From NCBI RefSeq assembly GCF_035934735.1, contig NZ_CP142396.1:992001-1056000 (forward strand): 64,000 nucleotides of DNA, read 5' to 3'. Under the pieces are notes generated by a model, which was not told the origin of the DNA, ran no database searches, and saw only the letters and a list, made by a program, of their open reading frames with translations. Both the position numbers and the translations under genes were made by a program. This stretch comes from Sedimentibacter sp. MB31-C6. Its GTDB lineage: Bacteria > Bacillota > Clostridia > Tissierellales > Sedimentibacteraceae. Numbering within the stretch: position 1 is the stretch's first letter; the number at the start of each line of letters is the position of its first letter. Below, piece after piece: positions 1-11,100 of this stretch.

Positions 1-881
1 TTTTCTTTTGTTTTCTTATTGGTTTTTTTGGCCCGCACCTCCTTAATGTTATCGTCTATCTCTTTCATAGTCTTTCTATCTTTTTTTACTTCTACTTTAT
101 TATTAACCTCATTTTTATTTAATTCTATGTTATTAATTTTTTCTTTTAACTTTTCTAATTCTACATCACCATAAACATATTCAGGACTAGAAAATGTCTT
201 ACCAACATCATTAACTCGTTTTTGAATTTCTTCCATATTAAAATCATTTTTATTTAAAATTTCTTGATTACCGTTAATATTAATCTCAACTTCTAAAGTA
301 TCTTTTTTTGTATTTTCTATTATTTTAATACAATCATCTAAATTGTCTTTATCTACTATATATGTTTTTAATATTTCTTTATTTTCATTATTGATTTGTA
401 TGTAATCATTTGGGCTCTCTTTATCAAGAATATACAATCCTCTATCTTTGCCAATAATATATTCACTCAGCATGCTGATATCAGCCTCTTTATCAATACC
501 ATTGACTTTTTCATCGGTCATTTTTTCTAATATCTTATTTACTATCTCTGCTTCACTTTTTTTATATACATAACTTACTTTATTGTCACTTTTACTCACA
601 TCAAATATTGCATAAGTTAGACCTGTTGTTTTAGCTTTAGCAGCAAATATAGCTGCATCTTTATCATTTAAATCAAGAGTAACTAACTCCTCACCACTTG
701 TTATGAGTCTTTTTATATTAACCTCCCCAGTATTTAATTTCCTATCAAGTTTATTTAATAAAGAAAGGAACAAATATTTTAACATTTCTCCACCTAATTT
801 AGAAATGTCTTTAAACCCCTCTTTGCTTAAATCTGCTGCAAATCCCATTAAGATTGCTGAAGTATCTCCACCTGTATTCAT
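1..881 (-). CDS. PcfB/DUF3801-family conjugation protein, 3' end beyond window
   Basis: An uninterrupted minus-strand frame runs from ATG at 881 past the left edge (about 293 codons visible). The N-terminus (MNTGGDTSAILMGFAADL, then a segment like LKYLFLSLLNKLDRKLNTGE and LITSGEELVTLDLNDKDAAI) resembles the DUF3801/PcfB family, which in Gram-positive conjugative elements is encoded next to the relaxase and coupling protein and helps deliver the relaxosome. After about residue 110 the protein becomes Lys/Glu/Asn-rich and probably coiled coil. Its ATG overlaps the stop of the upstream gene (TAATG) after a GGAGAGA ribosome site, so it is translationally coupled. Family call is by pattern recognition; the C-terminus is unseen. 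Confidence 0.7.
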   Translation of the reverse strand, partial: MNTGGDTSAILMGFAADLSKEGFKDISKLGGEMLKYLFLSLLNKLDRKLNTGEVNIKRLITSGEELVTLDLNDKDAAIFAAKAKTTGLTYAIFDVSKSDNKVSYVYKKSEAEIVNKILEKMTDEKVNGIDKEADISMLSEYIIGKDRGLYILDKESPNDYIQINNENKEILKTYIVDKDNLDDCIKIIENTKKDTLEVEININGNQEILNKNDFNMEEIQKRVNDVGKTFSSPEYVYGDVELEKLKEKINNIELNKNEVNNKVEVKKDRKTMKEIDDNIKEVRAKKTNKKTKE

Positions 882-1939
882 TATCTCTCTCCTTTATCAT
901 TATTTTTTTCTTTACTTTTATTTTCCGATGCTTGTTTAGATTTCTTATATTCATCTTTGGCGATGCTCACATCTTTCATAGTTTTCTTGTTTAGTTTTTC
1001 AAACTTGGCTTTTTGCTTAATTATATCTCCTTGAATAATTAATGGACAACTTGGCTCTACATATACAGAGTACTTACCATCTTTCTCAAATGCAATATAT
1101 TTAAACTTATCACAATTATCATTTTGAAATTCTTTTAATGTTTCTTCTCTAACATTATTAAATCCTTTGACACCTTTAATTTGTTTAATTTTATTCCAAT
1201 CAATATTTCCTTCAACTTCCTGCAATATTTTAATATCATTTACTAATATCAAGTTTTTGAGTTCTTTTATTTTATCAATTGGAACAGTTATGTTCATTCC
1301 AAACTTAACTCCACTTTCTTTTGATATAAAAGGTATGTCCAACTCTTCTATTTGCTTCTTTATATTCAAATAGTCTTCATTAGATATCCTTATATATCCT
1401 CGCGTACTTTGTTCATCCATTAGTTTTAGTAACTCAGACTTTTTATTATTAACCATATTTGATTTTTCTAGCGGTTCTGTTTTTCCCGAGGCTTTTTTAT
1501 ATTCAGCTTGTAGTCTTTCAAGTTCTTCCTTTGAATAAACAATTACCGGGTTCTTGAATTGAACTATAGTTTCAATAATTTTTTCAATTTGCTCTCGTCT
1601 TGAAAGATAGTTTACCGGTCCTTCAGTTACACCTTTATGAGCTGCATCATCTATGTATAGTTCTTGTACACCTTTTACATTTACAAAAGTCATGAATCTT
1701 TCAATTTTTTTATCATCTTTTATCAGATCAGATATAACTTTTTTTATATTCACATCAAGTTCACTTAATTGTTCAAATGTTGATGACATTTCTTTTGTAA
1801 TTTCAATACTATGTTCATCAAATGTCTTTATAAATATAGAGTTACCATCATCTTTATTATAGATGCCTATAAAATTTGTTGGATCTTCTTTAATATTTTC
1901 ATCAAACTCATTATATAAATTATTATCCTCATAATCCAT
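881..1939 (-). CDS. hypothetical protein in the mobilization operon
   Basis: A 352-residue acidic and lysine-rich protein without signal peptide or membrane segment. I do not recognise the family. The start at 1939 (MDYEDN) is preferred over an upstream ATG at 1966 because AGGAGAG lies 8 bases before it and because it then begins just after the relaxase stop. The last 45 residues are a charged, probably helical tail. It sits between the relaxase and a PcfB-like gene, overlapping the latter by one base, so a role in relaxosome assembly or transfer is likely by context only. Confidence 0.75.
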   Translation of the reverse strand: MDYEDNNLYNEFDENIKEDPTNFIGIYNKDDGNSIFIKTFDEHSIEITKEMSSTFEQLSELDVNIKKVISDLIKDDKKIERFMTFVNVKGVQELYIDDAAHKGVTEGPVNYLSRREQIEKIIETIVQFKNPVIVYSKEELERLQAEYKKASGKTEPLEKSNMVNNKKSELLKLMDEQSTRGYIRISNEDYLNIKKQIEELDIPFISKESGVKFGMNITVPIDKIKELKNLILVNDIKILQEVEGNIDWNKIKQIKGVKGFNNVREETLKEFQNDNCDKFKYIAFEKDGKYSVYVEPSCPLIIQGDIIKQKAKFEKLNKKTMKDVSIAKDEYKKSKQASENKSKEKNNDKGER

Positions 1940-1943
1940 ATTA

Positions 1944-3431
1944 TTATCTCTCCTTTTCGTTTTCATCTTTCATTTTAGTTTCCAGCTGTATATCTTTTAT
2001 AAATTTATCTCTTTCATATTTATTAAGATAATTTTGCAAACCTAGTATTTTATCTAGTTCTTTAAATGTATTATTTATTTCATTATCAACCCCTTTCGTT
2101 TTTTCGATTACTTCATTTCTTTGGTTAATGAAATTTTCGTATTGAAGTTCATCTTTTAAACTAAATTTCTCTAACCTATTTTTACAACTTTCAAACTTTT
2201 CTATTTCATAAGCATTTTTCTTTTTATAAACCCCCTTCAAAATTACCCGTTCATACTCATCATGATATTTCTTATATTTATAATATAATTCGATTTCAGT
2301 ACAAACGGCTTCCATTTTAATTTCTAATGTCTTTAATTTTTCCTTTTTTGTTTCTACTTGTTTGATTTTACCATTTAATATATCAATTTGTTTTTGTACA
2401 TCACCCCTAGTATGTAGATTGTATTTATGTAAAAGATTTAATTTACTTGATAAATCTTTTATACCATTTATAGCTTTTTTCTGTGCATATGTATATTTTA
2501 TTGGCCTCTTATCTTTTTCAAATGAATTTTGATTATTATTAAAAATTATTTTAAATAATAAAATTATAAGCTTTATATTAGTTTCTAATGATGATTGCCT
2601 ATATGATAATTTTCTTATCTGGTATTCAAAACTCTTTTTATCAATTTTATAATATTTTTTATTTTTTGATCTAAAGCTTCTAATATTATGTTCCTTAAAT
2701 TTTATTCTTTGTTTTATACTATGTTCGTCATAATCTATACCGAGCGTTTTACCTCTAACAGCTCTATTCATTCCTTGCTTTTTGAAAGTCATATATTTTA
2801 CATTTCCATGTTTAATATAGTAACCTTCTGATTTCATCTTTCTAATAAAATCTTCAAAGCTTTCTGAAGAAGAAATAACATAGTCAATATCTTCTCTAAC
2901 AATATCTTTCCATGAAGTTTTATTCTTACTTTCTTGCCATTCCTTGTATGATTTATTTTTGTTTCTTCTATTAGGTTCTATAACACTTAATCCATGTTCA
3001 AGACAAACTAGATCAGAATACTTTCTTATATCTTCTAATTCATTTTTACAGCTATTATATTTTTTACCATTTAGCCCTACTGAATTTATTATAATGTGAT
3101 TATGAATATGTCCCTTATCAACATGAGTTGTAAGTACATATTGATATTTACCATCAAGAAATTTTTCTGCCCACTCTCTTCCAACTTGATGTGCTTTTTC
3201 TTTGTTTGCTTCTCCTGGTTTAAAAGATTGTATAAAATGAAACCCTTGTATGCCATCTTCTTTTTCATATTGTTTTTTTAAAGTTTTCATTTCCTCTATT
3301 GCTAAATTTTCATTTATACTACATTTATTCGAACTGACTAAAAGTTTGTCATCTGTCTTTTCTATATTTTCAATATACTTTAAGGCATTCTTTAAAGTTT
3401 TATGTATTGGATGTCTCTTCACATATGCCAT
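1944..3431 (-). CDS. relaxase / mobilization nuclease (MOBP-like)
   Basis: This 495-residue protein nicks the transfer origin and stays bound to the DNA 5' end during conjugation. The relaxase domain occupies about residues 1-170. The metal-binding triad is visible as HVDKGHIHNH (His103, His108, His110/112), followed by IIINSV, the usual pattern of PF03432 relaxases. The remaining two thirds are a long Lys/Glu-rich helical region with basic stretches. The gene is four bases downstream of mobC and directly upstream of the two transfer-associated genes, forming one operon. The length is normal for a mobilization relaxase without helicase. Sure of the family; the MOB subclass is inferred from the motif. 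Confidence 0.9.
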   Translation of the reverse strand: MAYVKRHPIHKTLKNALKYIENIEKTDDKLLVSSNKCSINENLAIEEMKTLKKQYEKEDGIQGFHFIQSFKPGEANKEKAHQVGREWAEKFLDGKYQYVLTTHVDKGHIHNHIIINSVGLNGKKYNSCKNELEDIRKYSDLVCLEHGLSVIEPNRRNKNKSYKEWQESKNKTSWKDIVREDIDYVISSSESFEDFIRKMKSEGYYIKHGNVKYMTFKKQGMNRAVRGKTLGIDYDEHSIKQRIKFKEHNIRSFRSKNKKYYKIDKKSFEYQIRKLSYRQSSLETNIKLIILLFKIIFNNNQNSFEKDKRPIKYTYAQKKAINGIKDLSSKLNLLHKYNLHTRGDVQKQIDILNGKIKQVETKKEKLKTLEIKMEAVCTEIELYYKYKKYHDEYERVILKGVYKKKNAYEIEKFESCKNRLEKFSLKDELQYENFINQRNEVIEKTKGVDNEINNTFKELDKILGLQNYLNKYERDKFIKDIQLETKMKDENEKER

Positions 3432-3434
3432 AAC

Positions 3435-3782
3435 TTAACCCTTATCCTGTGTTGCCTGAATATCCTGATAAACTTCTATTAAAACTTCATTAATATTTTC
3501 CATAGTATTTTTTAAATATTTAATTTCTGATTTATTAATCAAACCTCCTTGATTTAACTTTTTTGCAATTTGATTTATGTTATTTCCAATTCTACTTATT
3601 TGTGCTGAAAGCTCAAATATACTAGTAAGGTCATAAATAATTATTTCTCTTTTCAGTGCAGCATTAATAAAAAACCTATTTATACTCATTTTAGATACTG
3701 CGACTTTTTCCATAATCTTTTTATGCTCTTCATCTGTAGTTCTGATAAATATTACATTTTTTCTTTTTCTGTTCACTGTCAA
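3435..3782 (-). CDS. mobC: MobC-family relaxosome accessory protein
   Basis: A 115-residue protein with an N-terminal ribbon-helix-helix-like segment (FIRTTDEEHKKIMEKVAVS) and the MobC hallmark IGNNINQIAKKLNQGG at residues 66-81. MobC proteins bind oriT and help the relaxase to open it. It starts at TTG 3782, or possibly at GTG 3776, after a GGTGGTGA ribosome site. It is followed after three bases by the relaxase gene, and the hairpin cluster proposed as oriT lies just upstream. Confidence 0.88.
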   Translation of the reverse strand: MTVNRKRKNVIFIRTTDEEHKKIMEKVAVSKMSINRFFINAALKREIIIYDLTSIFELSAQISRIGNNINQIAKKLNQGGLINKSEIKYLKNTMENINEVLIEVYQDIQATQDKG

Positions 3783-3832
3783 TTTATCACCACCAATTTA
3801 TATTAAAAATTAATTCTGCTTCCGCAGGGGTA

Positions 3833-3910
3833 TTAGGGGTATCCCCTAAAATTTCGGAAATGGCTATCCATTTCCACTGCTTGCTATTCTTAAAACAGCG
3901 TTTTAAGAAT
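3833..3910. other. candidate origin of transfer: three perfect hairpins in a row
   Basis: Three perfect inverted repeats stand side by side. The first is TTAGGGG-TAT-CCCCTAA (3833-3849), the second GGAAATGG-CTAT-CCATTTCC (3856-3875), and the third has 11-base arms ATTCTTAAAAC and its complement around AGC (3886-3910). They occupy the gap 50 bases upstream of mobC and the relaxase, the usual place of oriT. None is followed by a T-run, so a simple terminator cluster is less likely. The nic site was not identified. Confidence 0.55.
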
Positions 3911-3936
3911 GATGGCTTTCTGAAAGAAAAAGGCAT

Positions 3937-4182
3937 TTATGTACTTACCATTTGTTTTTGAAACTCAGCAGCCTTAATCAAATTATTATTTAAATAATAA
4001 TCAACCTTTGATATGCATATTTTATTGACTGAAACTTTTGTATCTATTATTTTAAATAGATAAATAAAATCAGTTTGGAATTCTAGCGTACATACATATC
4101 TTCTGCATCTAATATTATCTATAACTAAGTATTTCATATTTGAATCCAAACTGTGCCCTCTTATGTCATCAATGTATAGCAT
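3937..4182 (-). CDS. hypothetical protein
   Basis: An 81-residue protein (MLYIDDIRGHSLDSN at the start) with no family I recognise. It has a well placed ribosome site (AGAGGAGAGG, then GCGTAA before ATG), which supports expression. The middle has alternating hydrophobic residues suggesting beta strands and there is no membrane segment. It lies between the prepilin-peptidase remnant and the candidate oriT. Confidence 0.6.
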   Translation of the reverse strand: MLYIDDIRGHSLDSNMKYLVIDNIRCRRYVCTLEFQTDFIYLFKIIDTKVSVNKICISKVDYYLNNNLIKAAEFQKQMVST

Positions 4183-4205
4183 TTACGCCCTCTCCTCTCT
4201 TGTAA

Positions 4206-4607
4206 TTATAAAAATGAATCTATCAAACTAACAAATACTCCTATACATATATACGGACCTAATGCTATGCTTGAATTGTATTTTTGTTTTCTAACAATTA
4301 TTAAATAGATTGAAATAATACTTGCAATTAATAATGCAAATATAATAATTTCCAACATGCTTATACCAAATATCAAACTAAGTGCAGTTAATAACTTTAT
4401 ATCGCCTCCTCCTATACCACCATCAGTAACTATGGCAATAAATAAAAAAACTGTAAAGATTATTGCTGCTAATGCAATGTATACTTTACAGTTTTTGAAA
4501 TCTATCATTGTATTAATAATTCCTAACAATACTATTATTATATTTAATTTGTCAGGAATTATTTTTTGTTTGTAGTCAATGTATGCGATTAACTTAAATT
4601 TACGATA
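4206..4607 (-). pseudogene. 5'-truncated prepilin peptidase (A24, TadV/CpaA type)
   Basis: The frame encodes YIDYKQKIIPDKLN, then several membrane helices and TDGGIGGGDIKLLTALSLIF, the two aspartate motifs of A24 prepilin peptidases, ending with a segment close to NSSIALGPY. It closely matches the intact prepilin peptidase at 20499-20930 but lacks the first membrane segment. In frame, a TAA stands at 4608-4610 and no ATG or GTG lies before the first aspartate motif. An ATG at 4529 would give only 107 residues without the first catalytic aspartate. This is most simply a duplicated, decapitated copy. Confidence 0.75.
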
Positions 4608-4623
4608 TTAAAAATTTATAAAA

Positions 4624-4848
4624 TTAAAGCCGACTCTTTGGATTTAAGTAATCAAAACATATTAGTCCACATTGTTTGCATATGTATCCACTAAAATCGT
4701 TAGATGAAAAAGCTTTCCGTGCAACCATAACATCTTCAGGGTCTTTAGGATTTAATGATATTTTATGTCTCTGCTTATTAAATGCTATCAAATTTCCAGT
4801 TTGTAGATAACCTAATTGCATCTCGACTTCACATTTAGGGCATTTCAT
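4624..4848 (-). CDS. small zinc-ribbon protein (DUF6487-like)
   Basis: A 74-residue protein with two CxxC pairs, CPKC at residues 3-6 and CKQC near residue 57, which would bind one zinc ion. The text between them (MQLGYLQTGNLIAF) fits the small zinc-ribbon family listed as DUF6487. The start is fixed by GAGGAGG seven bases upstream of ATG. Function is unknown. It is apparently a lone gene between the remnant peptidase and the giant secreted protein. Confidence 0.75.
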   Translation of the reverse strand: MKCPKCEVEMQLGYLQTGNLIAFNKQRHKISLNPKDPEDVMVARKAFSSNDFSGYICKQCGLICFDYLNPKSRL

Positions 4849-5021
4849 TTATAAGCCTCCTCGTATAATATAATTAACCTTTTCAGTAGATTATATAATT
4901 AATCTCTAGTTCTGGTCAATCTACAATTTCGAATTAAATATATTTCTAATATTATTTTTTGATGGCAAAGCCCTAGAATCAATTTTATTTTATTAAAAGT
5001 TGAAAATCAAGCAAAGTTATA

Positions 5022-5049
5022 GAGTGCAAATGATTGTAATTTTGCACTC
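5022..5049. terminator. hairpin downstream of the giant-protein gene
   Basis: Perfect inverted repeat with 9-base arms (GAGTGCAAA and TTTGCACTC) and a 10-base loop, 57 bases after the stop of the 2200-residue protein. No long T-run follows on the minus strand, so termination is possible but unproven. The surrounding sequence (GCAAAGTTATAG) recurs near 40757. Confidence 0.4.
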
Positions 5050-5105
5050 GAAATTTTATTACTTGCATCTTTGGAGTAAACTTTTTAAATAATATACTCG
5101 TCTTT

Positions 5106-8100
5106 CTATCTTATCAAATTAACCCTTCCGTCTTGCAACGCAGAGCCAGACACTCTCAACGATTTACCGTCCCAACCCTCTTTTGCATTGTAGTCATAAA
5201 TCGTAGCACCTTTGTTGCAATCTACCCTGATACTTATTTCTGTTCCTTCTGGCAACCTTGCAGATGTGAAAAATTTTCCTTCCCAAGTTTCACTACTACC
5301 ACTTGATGAAACCTTTACTAAATCTATTTGTTGTTTCAACGTACTATTTTCAAAAATATCAGCATCTACGTTATCAGGGTTACCTTTACTGTCTATTCTG
5401 AATGTAACATAATATCCAGTCTTATAATCGATTAAATCATCAACTAACATATCCTTTGTATATGGGAATGTAACAGTATCATGGTTTACTATATCAGTTA
5501 TTCTAAAGTTCAACAATCTTAATGCTACTATATCAATAGGTATAGTGTTCGTCATTTCCTTTGTTGTAACACCTGTTTCACTACCATAATTAGTTCTTGC
5601 TACATATTGAAGGTCATATGTTCCCGTATCTGTTATCGTTTCAGGAATTACCATACTTCCCTCCCAATAAGTTGTTTCTCCAACAGTATTTACTTTAGTC
5701 ATATTAACTGTAGCTGAACTTAAATTAGCAGTAACTCCTGTAACTTCTTTATTTGTAGTTGCTGTAAGACTTATTGTATCACCTACAATTATCTCAGGAT
5801 TACTACTTGAAAAATTTCCAACTACACTTATATCCGGCACAACATAATATGTTTTAGTTACATAAGTTGATAATGCTGAATTAGGCTCATAAGGAGGAAT
5901 TTTAGGCATATCCGTTACTTTCAAAGTAATTTTATACGCTCCCCAACTTAAGCCTGCATTCTTAAAGCTATTTGTAAATGGTGTTGCTGTACTATATACC
6001 TTAACTGATGAAGGCGTACCACCTATGCCACTTACTTTAGGTACTTTGTAATTTTCTAAGGACCATTCGTAAGTAAACCCTAAGTTATCTGCTCCATTCG
6101 GATCAGATACCGATACATTATATCTAGCTAATTCTTCAAAAAATAATGATGTCGCACTCGGCCTGTTTTTAAATGTTTTATAACTTGATGAAGACAAAGT
6201 TACATTTTTAGGGAATGTCCATGCTGGACTTTCATTTGAAACTAAATTAAAATTAGCAACTGGAGCATGGTTTATAGGCACTACCCTAAAAGTTTGTGTA
6301 TAAATTTCAGATGTTGCCAACGGATCACCCCAAGGACCTGAAGAATCACTAACTTGTAATGTGATGCTAAAATCACCTATCCCTGAAGTCTTTATCTTGT
6401 TATTGATGGCTGTTTGTGAATTAGCAGCAGTATATGTTCCAAGTAATGTACCTTCTTTATATAACTTCCATTCCCATTGGTTGATTGTATCTCCGTTAGG
6501 ATCATATGAAGTATCTGTAATTCCCAAAGTTGCACCTTGAGCTATTACATTGCTAGATAATACAAACTGAGAAATAGGTGGCATTGCTTGACTTGTGATA
6601 AGTATAACAGTATCGTCAGACCAAACTCCTAAACCATTTTCCCCATCCATATCTCTAACTCTCAATTTTACTAGATATTCTTCTGTATTATTTCCTGATG
6701 TCAACTTTCCTGAATGCCAGGTACTTTCACCAACTTTTTTCCATGACCACTCTCTTGCAACAAGACCTTTATCAGCTCTATTAGTATGATCTAAGTCATA
6801 AGATGTATCAGTTAAAGTTAAACTAAACGTACTTGCACTCTTTGTCATATCCATCGTAAACTGTGCAATTGGTTTTCTATGAACATAAATATTTAATGGA
6901 CCATTTTTCATTTCAGAATCTTTTCTATACTCTTCAAAATTATCATCACTGCCTACTGGATTATCCTTTGTTTTATAATCAGTTACAAATCTTCCCACTT
7001 TATCAAATGAATTTTTAGATTCTGATAGCCATAAACCATCATAAGCTACCTTGCCTAAGTCATTTTGGAAACATCTGTAATCATGCTCGTATCTCCAATT
7101 CTCTACATTCATTTGAGGATCTTCCTCATAATCTTCATAAAATACCTTATAATTAATTTCTTCATTTAATAATATATATTGAGTTTTAGATTTTGCCTGA
7201 CTTCTTACTGTATTAAGTATCCATTCAGCTAAATTCTGTAAAGCTGTATCCATGTTTGTATTGTAAATAAATGTTCCTTTTCCGTCATTACCAGCTATAA
7301 AGTTAAGTATTTGCGACCTGTTTATACTTGTTCCTAATTCCGCAAAATATAACTCGTCATTCAGCATTCTTGATAAAACTACAGGATATTTAACAGATGC
7401 TGTCTCTAATTCTGATAACTTTATATCTGAAATATTTATTACAAATTTTGTTGCATCATCTCTCCAAGTAGGTTCTTTAAGTACTTCGTCTAAAGTTTTA
7501 ACTGAACCCGAAGTAACAGTTAGATTTTTGAATCTTCCTTCAGGTTGCGAATTAGTAAAAAATCCAAAACTACCCTTTATATCGCTTGAATGTGTATAAT
7601 CAACAACCTGTACGTCATCCCACCATATTTTAATATTCTTATCTTTTACTATAGCCTTCATCTTATGCCACTTCTTTCTAGTAAAAGATACAGAACTCGT
7701 TGGGCTATAAAGACCTTTAATTGTAGCTCCATTATATTGATATAGTCCAGATGGATGACCATGTTTATTTGTGTTAGTGTTACTCCCAGCAGAAAGTAAC
7801 CCATGCTGTGAAATTAAAAACGCTAAATGTCCAGTTGGTGTACCATCAATGCCAAATGATACTCCTATATCATCATTATCACTTCCATTAGTTCCAAGCT
7901 CCACTTCAAAAGTATAACTACTACTATTAAATGATGGATCATAAAAACCTGACCAATATGAATTATCATCCCTTTTAATTATTCCAGTACTAGAACTGAA
8001 ACTCCAAGTATCAGGTTCTGTTCCATAACGTTCCCAATTATTAAATACAGCCGCAGCATCGGCATCATTAGAAGATATTGTACTTGTTTCTATAGTCTCA

Positions 8101-11100
8101 ATCCTTGTATCTAAAAAATCTGCATTATTAGCCTCTAAATACATCTTTACATAGTTATTAATCTTTGTGTCCAATTCAAGTGTCTTGCTTGAATCAGCTT
8201 GTCCCACTGTGAAAACTACATCAACTTTGTTACTTGGTGTTACAGTAAAATCAACTGTAGGTGGCATGTTATCAACTTTAATAACTTTTGTAATAGTATT
8301 ACTTCTTCTATCTGAAGTTGTTACAAATTGATTAATAGTATCCTGCCCAAAAGTATCCTTAACATAAAACTCAAACTGATAATCACCTACATGAGATACT
8401 TTAACCGTTGCCCTATTATTAGTAAAATCTATATCTAATGGACTTTTCCAAGTCTCATCAATATAACTACCATCATTGTCAGAGTCAAAACGGTATCTTA
8501 CTCTATGCAAATCATTTATTAATATATCGCCATCATCTGAACTGGATTGAAGGTTATATATTACTAATTCAGCTCTTTTACTATCGTCTACATCTCTATA
8601 AGTAGTCTCAACAATATCAAAATCAATAATAGGTTTTGTATCTTCATCAACTGTTATAATTTCCTCAGAAAAAGGTGATTTCTTTCCATGAACATTAGTT
8701 ACTTGATACCTTATTTTATATCTTCCCTTTTCTTTAAATAATAAATCTTCTTCTAAAGCATCGTTTAACTGTAAATAAGTTGTTGAACTAACAATATCAT
8801 TTTTTAATTCACCTGTTCCACTTGCTACCTTTATAACATTAGAATTCTGTCCATCAAGGGTAGTAATTTCCCAATAATCTTTTGAGTGGTCTATTTCATG
8901 AAGCTCAGCTCCATAATAATCATTTCCAAAACTACTATTACCATCTAATTGATATTTTCTATTTTCCTTTGTTGTAAAAGGTGTTTCGCCAAAAGTCATA
9001 TTATCTTTAATAACTGCTGTTGGAAGTGGATAAATTCTAATTTCATCTCCAAAACTATAGGATTGTCCTACTTCATCAGTTACAGTTCCAATCAACTCAT
9101 AATAACCACTATCTTTAAATCTTATAGCTCCACCGTTATTATTTAATGAATATTCTGCTCTTGTATCTATATCATCATCTACTAAAACGCTTGTATCATC
9201 TTCACTCGCTCGTTTAATGCTCCAATCTACTTTTAAAGTTCCTATTTCCTCATCTTTAAGCTTTGTAGTTAAACTTAAAACATCATCAGTATAAGCCCAT
9301 TCAGGAATATCAAAAGTTATATCAGGTATCCAGTTTACTGTAAACTCTTTACTTGATAAAGCTTTTCTTCTATCTGCAGCAGTTACAAATTTATCTATTG
9401 TAGGCTGTCCAAATTCTTCGGTTACTTCTAAATCAACTTTAAATTTACCGCTTACACTTTGTTCAAAATTAACTAAAATATCAGTATTTCCAACATCATA
9501 TGTACCGTAAACACTTTCATCGTCAAAACTTCCATCCTCATCCATATCCCTATAAACAACATATTTATACTTATCAATAATATCTTCATCTATCGAATAA
9601 GCTGATTGTTCAATTTCAACAGTTGTACTTACAGGATTGTCATAAAAGTTAGGAGTTGCTCCACCTACTGTAAAATCAGATATAGGGTTTTCATCAGGTA
9701 ATATCTCAATAATTTTAGTTATTTCACTTGCTGGACTATTAGGATGTGTCGGATTAGCATCACCAAAATTATTATGTACTTTTAAATAAACTTCATATCT
9801 ACCTGTTTCTTTGAATAAAATATTTTTCTCTTCATTGTTAGAAGTATCAGGATCTATCTTTATACTACTTACACTTTGTCCATCTAAAGGAGTTATTTCC
9901 CATATATTCCTTGCTGTCTGTATTGGATCAGTTCTAGGACTCAAACTATCTCTCATATGTAATTTAACATGCCTGTTTTCCTTTAAAGTTCCTTCCTCAG
10001 TAATTCTTGCTACAGCTATTGGAGGAATTACCTTGACTTCTTTCGTTATACTATCTTCAAGCCCTGTATAATCTCTTACTTTAAGAGAAATATCATATGT
10101 ACCTTCTTCTCTAAATGTCAAGCTACCGCCATTTTTTCCATTTAAATTACCTGATAATGATGCTGGCATTCCATCATCTTTATTTATAGTTGGCTTTGTC
10201 CATGTCCATTGAACTATATCATCGTTAGGATCAGTAGACATATCCTTTATAGGTATACTTTCATTAGGATAACCAAACTCATAAACTGAAAAATCTGCAA
10301 CCGGTGGTTGTGGCTCTGTATTTACATAAACTGTTCTTCTATATGTATCATCTTCTTTTCCATATCCACCGCCATCATCTCTAACGTATATTTCGACTTC
10401 ATAATTATCACTCTCTGTAAAGATTAACTTACCACCATCTTCATCAAAGTTAACCGATTCAAAATATTCAGGCGTATAATCTTGTTCCATTTCTCCTGTT
10501 TCTAAATTAGTATCTGAATAGAATATCAAATTTCCCTTACTATCTTTAATGGTCCAACTTACATATTCTAAATCATCTTCTGGATCACTTGAGCCATTAG
10601 ATAAAGTAACAGGAAGAGAAACATAATTGTTTGAACTTCTATCAAAATAAGCATTCGGAGGTTCATTTACAATCTCTACATCTACCATGCCTACATCTGT
10701 GGCAGTATCGCTTAACCCTGTTTCATCAGTTACAGTTACAGAACCTTTAACAACAATATCACCACTCATAGCATTCACATCATCAGGATACACATTTATA
10801 GCCTTGTAATAAGTATCTGACGTTCCGCTCTTTGAGTCTGCATTCCTTGTACCTATATCTACTTCAAAATCGTAACTATCTACTGAAAGATTTGAAGTTG
10901 AATCCGATGCATCTAGTCCAACCTCAACATAAGCTCTCATATTTTCATCGTATTGTTTATAATTCCAGGTAACTAAGTCAGGTATATCCATTTCCAAATT
11001 CGCATGCACTTCAGGCTCAGGAGGATCAATTAAGCCATGTTCTATCATCCATTCTTCAGGATTTTCCTCATATGTCTCATCTATATATTTAATAACTACT

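Noticed and set aside
703-939. A 78-codon plus-strand open frame
   Set aside because: It is antisense to the PcfB-like gene, whose frame has much better codon character and a ribosome site.
9811-10071. Open frames antisense to the giant PKD protein, here one of 86 codons
   Set aside because: Long antisense frames are expected opposite a 6.6-kb gene; none has a ribosome site or recognisable text.
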